From assembly GCA_964523105.1 (NCBI GenBank), contig CAZFZN010000001.1, forward strand, positions 248,001 through 312,000: 64,000 bases of DNA, written 5' to 3'. The translations under genes and the position numbers were made by a program. This document shows, in pieces, positions 18,044 through 27,200 of this stretch. Position 1 is the stretch's first letter. Every line of letters begins with the position of its first letter. The DNA comes from V1-33 sp964523105. GTDB lineage: Bacteria > Verrucomicrobiota > Verrucomicrobiia > Verrucomicrobiales > V1-33. The notes below the pieces were generated by a model. That model was given only the letters and a program-made list of their open reading frames with translations, ran no database searches and was not told where the DNA came from.

Positions 18044-18709
18044 ATGAAGATCGACATCCTCACCATTTTTCCGGAAATGTGCCGCGCGCCGCTGCGGGAA
18101 AGCATGATGGGCCGGGCGCAGGAGAAGGGCCTGCTGCAACTGGCGGTGCATGACCTGCGCCAGTGGAGCACGGACAAACACCGGCGCGTGGACGACGAGC
18201 CCTACGGGGGAGGTCAGGGCATGGTGATGACCTGCCCGCCGCTGTTCGCAGCCGTGGAGGCGCTGCGCACCGCGGAGTCACGCGTGGTGCTGATGACGCC
18301 GCAGGGCCGGCGGCTGGATCAGTCGCTGGTGCACTCATTCACCGGCTGTGCGCATTTGATCGTTCTCTGCGGGCACTACGAAGGCATCGATCACCGCGTG
18401 GTGGAGGCGCTGGTGGATGACGAAGTTTCCATCGGCGATTACATCCTGACGAATGGCGCCATCGCAGCGAATGTCTTTGTCGATGCCGTGGTGCGGCTGC
18501 TGCCGGGCGTGCTGGGGGATGAGCGGTCGGCGGCGGAGGATACGTTCAGCGAGGGTCTCATCGAAGCGCCCGCCTACACGCGGCCGCCGGAGTTTCGCGG
18601 TCTGAAGGTGCCGGACGTGCTCCTCGGCGGCCACCATGCGAAAATCGCCGCATGGAAAAAGGAACAGAGCCGCCGCCGCACGGAGGAGAACCGTCCCGAC
18701 CTGCTCTGA
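18044..18709 (+). CDS. trmD: tRNA (guanine-N1)-methyltransferase TrmD
   Basis: SPOUT-class methyltransferase that makes m1G37 in tRNAs reading CNN codons, using S-adenosylmethionine. At 221 residues it is of normal length. The start MKIDILTIFPEMCRAPL at 18044 matches the family; 22 extra in-frame codons upstream are not part of it. Key blocks are RRVDDEPYGGGQGMVM, the knot segment LCGHYEGIDHRV, and SIGDYILTNGAIAANVFVDA. PDVLLGGHHAKIAAWKKEQS is the usual C-terminal region. The customary partners rpsP, rimM and rplS are absent; it lies instead between the peroxidase gene and the M23 peptidase gene, which converges on it with an 8-base gap. Confidence 0.96.
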   Translation: MKIDILTIFPEMCRAPLRESMMGRAQEKGLLQLAVHDLRQWSTDKHRRVDDEPYGGGQGMVMTCPPLFAAVEALRTAESRVVLMTPQGRRLDQSLVHSFTGCAHLIVLCGHYEGIDHRVVEALVDDEVSIGDYILTNGAIAANVFVDAVVRLLPGVLGDERSAAEDTFSEGLIEAPAYTRPPEFRGLKVPDVLLGGHHAKIAAWKKEQSRRRTEENRPDLL

Positions 18710-18717
18710 ACGGCGGG

Positions 18718-19563
18718 TTACTTTTTCATCCGCGCCTTGAGCCGCTTCCAGAAGGAATCCATGTCCTCCTCCTTCATGGCGGCAACCTTGCGCCGGTTTT
18801 CCTCCACGAGTTTCTTGAGGTCCTGCTCGCGCTTCTGCCGCGCAGCTTCCGCATCCCGGGCGGCCTGTTTGGGGTCGCGCTTGGGGATGTCGCGCTTGCC
18901 GGGACCGGTGCTCGCAGTGCCTCCGCCCTGACCGAGGAAAGTATCCACCGGCACGATGGTGGAATCACCGCCCCGAAGCTGCCGGCGCGTGGCGATGAAC
19001 TGCCGCGGGCTGAAATAGTTGGAGTAGTCGCGGGCATACGACCGCTGATGGGGGCCAATCTTCAAATTTTTCCGGATCTCGAAATGCAGGTGCGCCACGT
19101 AGAGTCCGTGCGCCGTGCCGATGGTGCCGATCATCTGACCGCGCTTCACCATTTGATAGAGCCGGACCGAGCGCCGGTCGAGGTGCGCGTAGAGGCTATC
19201 CGCGAATTGCAGGGTGCCCCCGGAGTCGCGGTAGGCGTGGCGGATGATGACGAGATTCCCCCATGAGCGGCGATAGTCCTCCGAGTACACCACCACCCCG
19301 TCGGCGGTGGCATAAACCGGATCGCCGAGGTCGCTGTTGCCGCCGCCCTTGCCGTTCCAGTCCTCGCCCTGGTGAGCATTGGGATAATAACCGCGGTGCA
19401 CGTAGTACCCTTCGCCGTTCGGCTTCCCGACGGGAATGTCGAACCCGTCCGCGACGGTCACACGGATCGTATGACTCGCCCGGGCCGCAGTCAGCGACGC
19501 CAGTATCAGGGCAGCGAAAAGCACCAGCCGCAGGGGCCGGGAATGGGCGGGTTGCACAGGCAT
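18718..19563 (-). CDS. Secreted M23 (LytM-type) metallopeptidase-like protein
   Basis: A cell-wall acting zinc endopeptidase-fold protein. Residues 1-29 are a signal peptide (VLFAALILASLTAARA). The M23 domain spans about residues 35-185. The zinc ligands appear intact: His64 and Asp68 in HQGEDWNG, and the His-Leu-His at 158-160 in YVAHLHFEIR, with the additional His127 in LYAHLD. After the domain, from about residue 215, comes a Lys/Arg/Glu-rich coiled-coil tail (ARDAEAARQKREQDLKKLVE) unlike the usual N-terminal coiled coil of EnvC/NlpD proteins. It may cut peptidoglycan cross-bridges or, if the groove is altered, activate amidases. It is convergent with trmD and divergent from the small membrane protein at 19674. 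Confidence 0.85.
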   Translation of the reverse strand: MPVQPAHSRPLRLVLFAALILASLTAARASHTIRVTVADGFDIPVGKPNGEGYYVHRGYYPNAHQGEDWNGKGGGNSDLGDPVYATADGVVVYSEDYRRSWGNLVIIRHAYRDSGGTLQFADSLYAHLDRRSVRLYQMVKRGQMIGTIGTAHGLYVAHLHFEIRKNLKIGPHQRSYARDYSNYFSPRQFIATRRQLRGGDSTIVPVDTFLGQGGGTASTGPGKRDIPKRDPKQAARDAEAARQKREQDLKKLVEENRRKVAAMKEEDMDSFWKRLKARMKK

Positions 19564-19673
19564 GTCCGGATTTCCCTACGCGCCTGCGGCGGGGCGGCAA
19601 GTGGGGGATGCCACAGTGCGAAGTCGCGGGGGGGGGTTGCATTTCGACGGTTCCCTGTCAGCTTCCGCCCGTC

Positions 19674-20114
19674 ATGCCGCCGCAGACTGAAGAGATTGAA
19701 GAACGCCTGCTCACCCAGGCCACGGCCAGGGTGACCTGGGGCGATTTTCCGGACGAGGTGCAGGATTTTCTGGTGGGCGAAGGATTGAGCGCATCGCAGG
19801 CCCGTTCGCTGGTGCGACGGCTGTCGCAGGAACGAAATGCAGAAGTCCGCCGCCGCAGTGGGGGGAAACTTCTGGCAGGTATCGCCATGCTCCTCGCAGC
19901 GGGAATCTATTTCTACGTGGAATTCAAAGAGAGGACCGGCAGGCAATGGTGGGACCGGATCCTGGGCGCGGCGTTCCTTTGGCTGGGCGTATCGGGTATT
20001 GTTGCCATCTGGCGCGGCGCGTGGGGACTGGCGATCCCTTCCTCGGAAGAATTGACAGATGTTGTGGAAACCGAAGAACCGCCGAATACCTGGCCGCCGC
20101 TTCCCGGCGGTTGA
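19674..20114 (+). CDS. Small membrane protein of unknown function (146 aa)
   Basis: Not recognised as a named family. Residues 1-60 are soluble and charged (EEIEERLLTQATARVTWGDF), resembling a small helical cytosolic domain. Two hydrophobic segments follow, near residues 64-80 (LAGIAMLLAAGIYFYV) and 97-115 (AAFLWLGVSGIVAIW), with a short acidic, proline-rich tail. The frame is open further upstream, but the ATG at 19674 is where coherent protein composition begins. The intergenic region with the divergent M23 gene contains a run of nine G (19628-19636). Confidence 0.65.
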   Translation: MPPQTEEIEERLLTQATARVTWGDFPDEVQDFLVGEGLSASQARSLVRRLSQERNAEVRRRSGGKLLAGIAMLLAAGIYFYVEFKERTGRQWWDRILGAAFLWLGVSGIVAIWRGAWGLAIPSSEELTDVVETEEPPNTWPPLPGG

Positions 20115-20233
20115 TCCGGCTCACATGAACGGGTGAAATTTCCGCTCTCGACTCGCCGCTCTAATTCTTGAAAGCGGGCGGCGCCCCAGGGCGTTTCGCC
20201 CGGCTCTGTTTCCCAGCCTTTCTTAATATCATC

Positions 20234-23200
20234 ATGCGCACTTCGCTCCTTCATGTCCTGCTGCCGACCCTTTCCCTGGCCCTGCTGCCGCTCGCGGCTC
20301 ACGCCGTGCCGCAGTGGATCTGGTCTTCCGCCAATCCCGGGGATAACGACCAGGTCTGGACGCGGGCTGTGGTGGAGGTGAAGAATCCCGCCGCGGTGCG
20401 CGTGCAGGTTTCCTGCGACAATCAGTGCGAAATCTGGATCAACGGCGAGCCCGCCGGGCGCAGCAAAGAATGGAACGAACCGGCAAGAGTGAATGCGGCG
20501 AAGCTTCTCAAGGCGGGGCGGAATGTCGTCGCGATCAAAGGCGCCAACGCCGGCGGCACGGCGGGTCTGGTGGCACGGGTGGTCGAGGGCACTGGCCCCG
20601 GCAGCCGTCCGCTCGCGGAAAGCGGCGCATCATGGAAGCTGACGGGCAGCAATCCCGGCGCCGGCTGGGAAAAGCCGGAATTCAACGACAGCGCATGGCC
20701 AGCTGCAGTGGTGCGCGCGAAGCTGGGCGATGCTCCATGGGGCAACGTTTTCGCCGGGGGCGGAGCGGGCGGCGGCGGCGCGGCGCTGGCGGCGGATCAG
20801 GTCCAGGTGCTGCCGGGGTTCAAAGCGGAACTGTTATACAACGTGCCGAAGGGCGACCAGGGCAGCTGGGTCAGTCTCACCGTGGATCCCAAAGGCCGCC
20901 TCATCGCCGGCGACCAGGAGGGCTCGCTCTATCGCATCACGCTCCAGGCCGGCGCGGAGCCCGGCGTGGAGGAACTGCAGACTAAAGTGAAGCAGGCGCA
21001 GGGACTGCTCTACGCGAACAATGCGCTCTACTTCGTGCGCAACGGCGGTCAGAGCGGACTCTACCGTCTGCGCGACACCAACGGCGACGATCAGTTCGAT
21101 GAAGAGACGCTGCTGCGGAAAATTGACGGCGGCGGCGAGCACGGGCCGCACGGCGTCATCCTCACACCCAACGGCAAAAGCCTGCTCGTGTGCGGCGGCA
21201 ATCACACCAAAATGCCGATGCCGGAAAAGTCGCTCGTGCCGAAACTGTGGGGCGAAGACTTCATCATCCCGCGCCTCTGGGACGCCAATGGCCATGCCTC
21301 CAACATCTACGCCCCGGGCGGCTGGATTTGCCAAACCGACTTCGACGGCAAGGAGTGGACGCTGGTGAGCGCCGGTTATCGCAACCAGTACGACATCGCG
21401 CTCAATGCCCACGGCCAAATCTTCACCTACGACAGCGACATGGAATGGGACATCGGCGCGCCGTGGTATCGGCCCACGCGCGTCAGCGAAGCCTCGCTTG
21501 GCAGTGAATTTGGCTGGAAGAGCGGCGCGTCGAACACGCCGGAATATTACGCCGACGCCCTGCCGCCGGCGATCAATCTCGGGCCCGGCAGCCCGACCGG
21601 CGTCTGCTCCGGCCTCGGCGCGAAATTCCCCGCCAAATATCAGCACGCCATCTACGCCGCCGACTGGACCTACGGCACTATGTACGCCCTGCATCTCAAG
21701 CCGCAGGGAGCAGGCTACATCGCGGAGAAGGAGGAATTCGTTTCCGGAAAACCCCTGCCGCTCACGGACATGCTGATCCACCCGCAGGATGGAGCGATGT
21801 ATTTCCTCATCGGCGGACGCAAATCCCAGAGCGGACTCTATCGTATCACCTACTCGGGCGGCGACAGCACCGCTCCCGCTCCCGCCCCCGCTCTCACAGA
21901 GGACATGCAGCAGCGCAGAAACCTTGAGAAACTGCTCGCCTCGCCCGGGCCTGACGCTTTGGCCAAAGCATGGAAAGAGATCGGCAGCCCGGACCGCTGG
22001 ACGCGGTTCACCGCGCGTGCCGTGGTGGAACTCCATCCCGTGGCGCAGTGGAAGGACAAGGCGCTGGCGGAGACTTCGCCCGATGGCAGCATCAACGCGC
22101 TGCTCGCGCTGGCCCGCGCCGGCTGCGATCCCTACGAGCGCGATGCCGCCGGTCAATTGCGGCCCGCACCGCAGGGCACCGATGCCGCGCGCCGTCCCTC
22201 CACGCCGGAGCAGCTCGCGCTGCGCGACCAGATTCTCCAGGCCGCCGCGCGGCTCAACTGGGCCAGCCTCTCGCAAAGTCAGCAGCTCGACTTTCTGCGC
22301 ATGCACAGCGTCCTGCTCGCCCGCACCGGCAAGCTCAGTAAGGAGGCGGCGGAGTCCGTGCGCGCACGCTTCGAACCGCATTATCCCGCCGCCACCGATG
22401 AATTGAACCGCGGACTCTGCGAACTGCTCGTCTTTCTCGACAGCCCGCAGGTCGCCGCCAAGACGGTGACGCTTCTCACCACCACCAAGTCTGACACCAA
22501 CGAAATCGGTGAGGCCAAAGTGCTCGCGCGCAATGAAGGCTATGCCAAAGCTGCCGCCGATGCCGCCGATTCCCGTCCCAACCGCCAGCAGATCGCCTAC
22601 GGCTACGCCCTGCGCGCCGCCAGTCAGGGCTGGACACCGGAACTGCGCCGCCAGTATTTCCGCTGGTTCAACACCGCGCGCAAATTCAAAGGCGGCAACA
22701 GCCTCCGCGGCTTCATCGAAAACATCCGCAAGGACGCCCTCAAACTGGTGCCCGACGACATGCGCAAGGAACTCGAAGGCCTCAGCGAAGAACTCAATGC
22801 CCCCACCCTCGCCGACCTGCCCAAACCCAAAGGCCCCGGCCGCCCGTGGACCATCGACGACGTGCTGGCCCTGACCAAAGACGGCATCAAAGGCCGCAGC
22901 CATGAAAACGGACGCCGCACCTATCAGGCCGCACTGTGCAGTTCCTGCCATCGCATGGGCGGGGAATTCGGCGGCGTCGGCCCCGACGTCACCGGCAGCG
23001 GCAACCGCTACACCCTGCGCGACCTCCTCGAGAACATCGTGGACCCCAGCAAGGTCATCTCCGACCAGTATGAAAGCACCCTCGTGGAGAAAAAGGACGG
23101 CAGCAGCGTGGTCGGCCGCATCGTCAGGGAGGAGGACGGCAAACTCTTTGTCGCCGAGAATCCTCTGCTCCCCGGTCAGCTCACGGAAATCCCCGTCGCC

Positions 23201-23341
23201 GCCGTCAAGTCCCGCACCAAATACCCCGTCAGCGCGATGCCCCCCGGCCTGCTCATGCAGCTCAACCAGGACGAAGTTCTCGACCTCGTCGCCTATCTGC
23301 TCAGCGGCGGCAATCCGGAGGACAAGGTGTTCAAGCCGTAA
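20234..23341 (+). CDS. Exported propeller dehydrogenase-like protein with c-type heme-binding domain
   Basis: A 1035-residue secreted protein of the PVC-specific class often annotated as a membrane-bound dehydrogenase. Order of parts: signal peptide (MRTSLLHVLLPTLSLALLPL); a jelly-roll module at about 25-180 (AVPQWIWSSANPGDNDQVWT, CEIWINGEPAGRS); a beta-propeller at about 190-570 with PHGVILTPNGKSLLVCGGN and GYRNQYDIALNAHGQIFTYD segments resembling PQQ/sugar dehydrogenases; a helical HEAT-like region; and a C-terminal cytochrome domain with CSSCH at 902-906. The ending (IVDPSKVISDQYES, VAAVKSRTKYPVSAMPPGL) matches the Planctomycete/Verrucomicrobium-type heme-binding family. It probably oxidises a sugar or alcohol and passes electrons through its heme; the substrate is unknown. 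The ATG at 20234 is chosen because the signal peptide starts there. Confidence 0.9.
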   Translation: MRTSLLHVLLPTLSLALLPLAAHAVPQWIWSSANPGDNDQVWTRAVVEVKNPAAVRVQVSCDNQCEIWINGEPAGRSKEWNEPARVNAAKLLKAGRNVVAIKGANAGGTAGLVARVVEGTGPGSRPLAESGASWKLTGSNPGAGWEKPEFNDSAWPAAVVRAKLGDAPWGNVFAGGGAGGGGAALAADQVQVLPGFKAELLYNVPKGDQGSWVSLTVDPKGRLIAGDQEGSLYRITLQAGAEPGVEELQTKVKQAQGLLYANNALYFVRNGGQSGLYRLRDTNGDDQFDEETLLRKIDGGGEHGPHGVILTPNGKSLLVCGGNHTKMPMPEKSLVPKLWGEDFIIPRLWDANGHASNIYAPGGWICQTDFDGKEWTLVSAGYRNQYDIALNAHGQIFTYDSDMEWDIGAPWYRPTRVSEASLGSEFGWKSGASNTPEYYADALPPAINLGPGSPTGVCSGLGAKFPAKYQHAIYAADWTYGTMYALHLKPQGAGYIAEKEEFVSGKPLPLTDMLIHPQDGAMYFLIGGRKSQSGLYRITYSGGDSTAPAPAPALTEDMQQRRNLEKLLASPGPDALAKAWKEIGSPDRWTRFTARAVVELHPVAQWKDKALAETSPDGSINALLALARAGCDPYERDAAGQLRPAPQGTDAARRPSTPEQLALRDQILQAAARLNWASLSQSQQLDFLRMHSVLLARTGKLSKEAAESVRARFEPHYPAATDELNRGLCELLVFLDSPQVAAKTVTLLTTTKSDTNEIGEAKVLARNEGYAKAAADAADSRPNRQQIAYGYALRAASQGWTPELRRQYFRWFNTARKFKGGNSLRGFIENIRKDALKLVPDDMRKELEGLSEELNAPTLADLPKPKGPGRPWTIDDVLALTKDGIKGRSHENGRRTYQAALCSSCHRMGGEFGGVGPDVTGSGNRYTLRDLLENIVDPSKVISDQYESTLVEKKDGSSVVGRIVREEDGKLFVAENPLLPGQLTEIPVAAVKSRTKYPVSAMPPGLLMQLNQDEVLDLVAYLLSGGNPEDKVFKP

Positions 23342-23583
23342 TCACGGCCCGTCGCTTGCCGCCGCTCCCTGCAATTGCGTTCAACCACCGCCGCCTCCGG
23401 GGCTTGGCTCGAAGCCGTTCGAGATTGCTGGTGAACTTCTTTAGAACTGCCCGAGGCCGGCAATCTGGCGGACAGAGCAGCACGATCTGCTTTGGGCAAG
23501 TCATAACAGCACACGTCGAGCGGTGGCATCTGCCGCCGGAAGCGCCGTTCCCCGGCTGAGTTCAGGGACTGTCGTGAGCCGGG

Positions 23584-24192
23584 TCACTTCGGATCGGAGC
23601 GGGCGGCCGGCTTTCCACCTTCCCGCCGGGCCGACCTTGTTTCGCGAATGGTGACCCTGCCGGCGTTGAAATCGTGACCCTCGTTCCGGGTGATCACATA
23701 ACCTTCGCCGACAAACGTCAGCAGGCAGCGGGTATAGTTCCCGCCGCCACCCCGGCTCATTCCCTCGACCTGGAACCAGCCGTTTTTCCGCACCAGAAAC
23801 TTGAACCCCCAACCCTGGATGTCGCCAATGCCCGCATAGGTCTTCCCGTCCGTCGTGGACAGGATCGTGTAAAAAGTTCCGCCGGTGCCGCTGTAGATCG
23901 GGATTCCAACGAAAAGCTCGGGTCTTCCGTCGCCGTTCAGGTCAGCCTCCGCGACTTCTACCTGCTCCGGTGCCTTTTCATCCGGCCAGTGGCCTGCGAT
24001 CGCCATTCGTTGAGCGGCCTCCAAATCGGCAAACTTCCTCCAGCGTGGAATGAAGCCCGGTGCTTTCACGGCGGCGGCGGGCCAAACGTAGCCGTCGGAT
24101 ACCGGCAACCACTTTCCTGACGAATTGTCATCACCAAACTGCTGCGACCGGGCCGAAGAGGACAACAGGAGGATGAATGCGAAGGTCTTCAT
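23584..24192 (-). CDS. Small exported protein with an FG-GAP/EF-hand-like calcium loop
   Basis: About 202 residues from the ATG at 24192; an ATG five codons earlier (24207) is also possible. It begins with a signal peptide (MKTFAFILLLSSSARS). The only recognisable motif is ADLNGDGRPELFVG, the Asp-x-Asn-x-Asp-Gly calcium-binding loop typical of FG-GAP/VCBS repeats, followed by a few beta strands (FYTILSTTDGKTYAGIGDIQ). The rest is unrecognised. It starts 43 bases after the stop of the LTD/CotH giant on the same strand, so the two may be co-transcribed. The preceding 242 bases (23342-23583) show no gene or terminator. Confidence 0.65.
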   Translation of the reverse strand: MKTFAFILLLSSSARSQQFGDDNSSGKWLPVSDGYVWPAAAVKAPGFIPRWRKFADLEAAQRMAIAGHWPDEKAPEQVEVAEADLNGDGRPELFVGIPIYSGTGGTFYTILSTTDGKTYAGIGDIQGWGFKFLVRKNGWFQVEGMSRGGGGNYTRCLLTFVGEGYVITRNEGHDFNAGRVTIRETRSARREGGKPAARSDPK

Positions 24193-24235
24193 TTTTGCGG
24201 GGTGCATTACTTGGTTACCACCCACCAAAGTGGAC

Positions 24236-27200
24236 TCAGGGCGCACGGAAAAGTGTGCGCAGGAAGAGGCGGTGCTGTGCCGGTGCAGGGATGCTGAAGG
24301 TGAGCAGTTCCCCGCCGCTGCCGTCGCTGCTGCGTCGCACGAGGGCGGCGGAGGTTTCGGTCCAGACATTCAGCCCTGCGGAGGTTTCAATGGCCGGGAG
24401 CACCTGACTGCCGGCGGCGCGGGGCACGGTGATTTCGATGGCGGCGCCGCTGATGACGACGGCGGGCATTGCCCCGCCGAGGGCGTAGTCCGCGAGATTG
24501 GTCAGGCCATTCCCGTCGCCGTCAGCGAGCGGATTGGCGGGGACGGGGGCGGCGTCTGAGGCGCCGGGATTTCCGCCCGGTGCGAGACTGGCGCGCCAGT
24601 TCTGGGGAAGATTGTGATCCGGATTGAGGCCGGGAGCCACGAGCACGAGCGAAGGACCGCCGCCGTCCGTGGATTCAGGCCACGGGGCGCTGTCATCGTA
24701 AGTGAATCGCTTGATGTCGGCCCCGCCGGCATCGGTGAGGGCAAGGGTTTCGCCGGCATTGTCGAGCAAATTGGCGCCCGGCTGATAGTATTCGCCGAGG
24801 GTGGTGACGCCGGGATAACGCATGGCGAAGGCCGCGGCGCGGCGCGGAATGATGACGCGCCCGCCGGGCGGGAGGTCGGTGCCGGCGGCGGCACTCCAGG
24901 TGATGCCGGCAGTGAAGCGCACGTTGTTCAGCCTGACGGTATGAGCGGTGCTGATGTTCTGGAGTTCGATGAACTCGAAGTCGTCGTTGTCAGTGAAACC
25001 GGCGGTGATTTCCGCAGGGGACGGACCGGCGGGATTGTAATGCAGTTCACTGACGACGAGATTCGTCGCGTCCGCCGCGACGATGCCGCCGGTGCCGGTG
25101 ATGGTGATGGTGTCGGCCGCGCCGCTAACGGCATTGCCGGAGTAATCCACACCCAGAATGGTGAAGGAGTTCGGCCCGTTAAGAAGGGGGAGCGTGATGG
25201 TCCAGCGGGTGCGGCGTCCCGTGGTGGGATGCGTGGTCCATGTGACGGGGAGGTTTTCCATGCTGCCCTGGAGACGGAGGTGGAGCACCTCGATGCCGGC
25301 GTCGCCCTGGAGCTGTACGGAGGGATCGGGACTGGTGAAGCCGGCACCGCCATTGGTGCTGATGGCGAAGGGGGTGGCGGGATACTGCGCGGCGCAGTCG
25401 GCCAGCACAAAGGCGGCGCGCTGACCGACGTAGGTGGTGATGTCGCCCCAGTTGCCGCCGGTGGTGGTGTAGCTCTGGTAGTGCGGCATCCACGGAGTGA
25501 CGTAGGCGGTGTTGAACGTTTTGGCGATGATGTCGTGCAGGTGGTGATAGAAGGCGCGGTGCCATGCGGGGCTGGCGTTGAGCATCTTGCTGAGGTCGTT
25601 GTTGCGAACGACGGCGACGTTGTAGGCCTCGCTGTTGAAGTCGTGATCCCACGGCAGAAAGAGAATGCGCCCGTCGTGGCGGTGATAGAGCTTCAGGTTG
25701 TGCCACGCGCCGGCGGAGCTGCTGTAGTGGTCGCCGATGCCGGCGAGACTGAAGGCGGCGAAGGCGCGCAGCCACTGGTCCACATCGATGGCATGGGGCA
25801 GATTGGCGGCGTAGGTCGCGCCGGACTGGGCGAAGACCGTGCGCAGATTGACAATGCGCGAGTAATCGTCGTCGTCACGGGCATTGCCGATGAGGAAGTT
25901 CCAGCGACAGCCCTCTTTGACCGTGTTGGCGGCACCGATGTTCACGGCGTTGACGTTGTCAGGCTGGGGAATCTTGAGCCCCTCGGGCGTGCCGCCCTCC
26001 GTGGTCGTCGGATAGTAGATGAGTTCGTATTTGAACGTGGGGAAATCCGCGCCGTTGTCCCACTGGCCGTCCAAGTACGGGTCGTTGAACTCCGCCATCG
26101 TGAGGGTGCTGCTGCCCGTGTGGCTGCTGCGCGGCGCAATGAGATAGACGAGGTCGTTGTACATGCTCGGAATGCCGCCGGCGCGGTTGAAGAAGTGCCA
26201 GTTCCACAACTCGCTCTGGCCATAGCCGCTGCCGGGCGTCCCGCGCCCGTAGCTGCTGCGGTCGAAATTCACCGTGAGCATCTTCCCGCGGAATTTGTGC
26301 ATGGGGTCGAATTCCGCGACAAAGCCGAGCCTGACATCTCCGAGACGTCCGCGCTGGCTGCTCTTGAGGCGGAAGCGCGCGTCGTAGAAGACTTCGCTCT
26401 CCTTGTAGATGATGGTCGCCGGCAGGGTGTCGTTGCTCATCACGTTGGTCGCGAGGTGCATGAAGTCGCTGTTCGCTTTGGTCATGAGAATGCGGAACCC
26501 GTGGCCCGGCCCCGGCGGCACCGTGCCGTCATTCCAGCGAATGAGCGCGTTGTCGGCCGGATACCGCGAGACCGCGCCGAGCACATCCGTGGCTTCAATG
26601 TAAAACTCCAGCAGCGTGCCCGCAGGCTGGCCGGGAATGGCCACCACGTAGGATTCGTCGGAAGCGTCAGGCATCACCAGGGAGGTGAAAGCCGGAGGCG
26701 GCACAGCATTGGCGTCGCGGTATTTCAGTATCACGCCGCCGGCTGCGGGGCCTTCCGGATCTTCCGCGCGAATGCGCAGCGTCACGGCCTGATTCCCCTG
26801 CGGCACCACGGGTGAATGGGACAGCCCGGTGAACGTGGGGCCGGCATTGGCCACGCGGCGGCTGTTTTCCGCACCGGGCGAGCCGGTGGCCGAAGGCATG
26901 GGCAGCAGAAACGTGCGCCCGAGGCGGTTGAAGTAGAGCCGCGCATTGAGCCGCGGGCAGCCGCTCATCCAGCGCGCGCGGAAGCTGAGATTGTAGGTCG
27001 TGCCGTTGGCGAGCGTGTGGAAAGTCGCGCCGTGCTTCAGCGTGGTTTCGCAGTGGTTGTGCATGTGCTCAGTGGCGCCGGTGGCGGTGATGCGGAGCAC
27101 TTTCTCGCCAAAATCATCCGGGTCATCGATGACGGTGCTGCGCCCGTGGCTGCCGTGGTTGCCCAGCAGCCGCCATGTGTTTGCATTCCCCGCAGTGAAG

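Noticed and set aside
19628..19636. Run of nine G as a phase-variation switch
   Set aside because: It lies 37 bases before the start codon and outside any supported coding frame or clear promoter spacer; there is no evidence of switching.
20834..22951. 705-codon open frame on the minus strand
   Set aside because: Antisense shadow of the heme-binding propeller gene, whose plus-strand protein has a signal peptide and a CSSCH motif.
24614..26815. 733-codon open frame on the plus strand
   Set aside because: Antisense shadow of the LTD/CotH gene; low-complexity Gly/Val/Ala composition and no domain.
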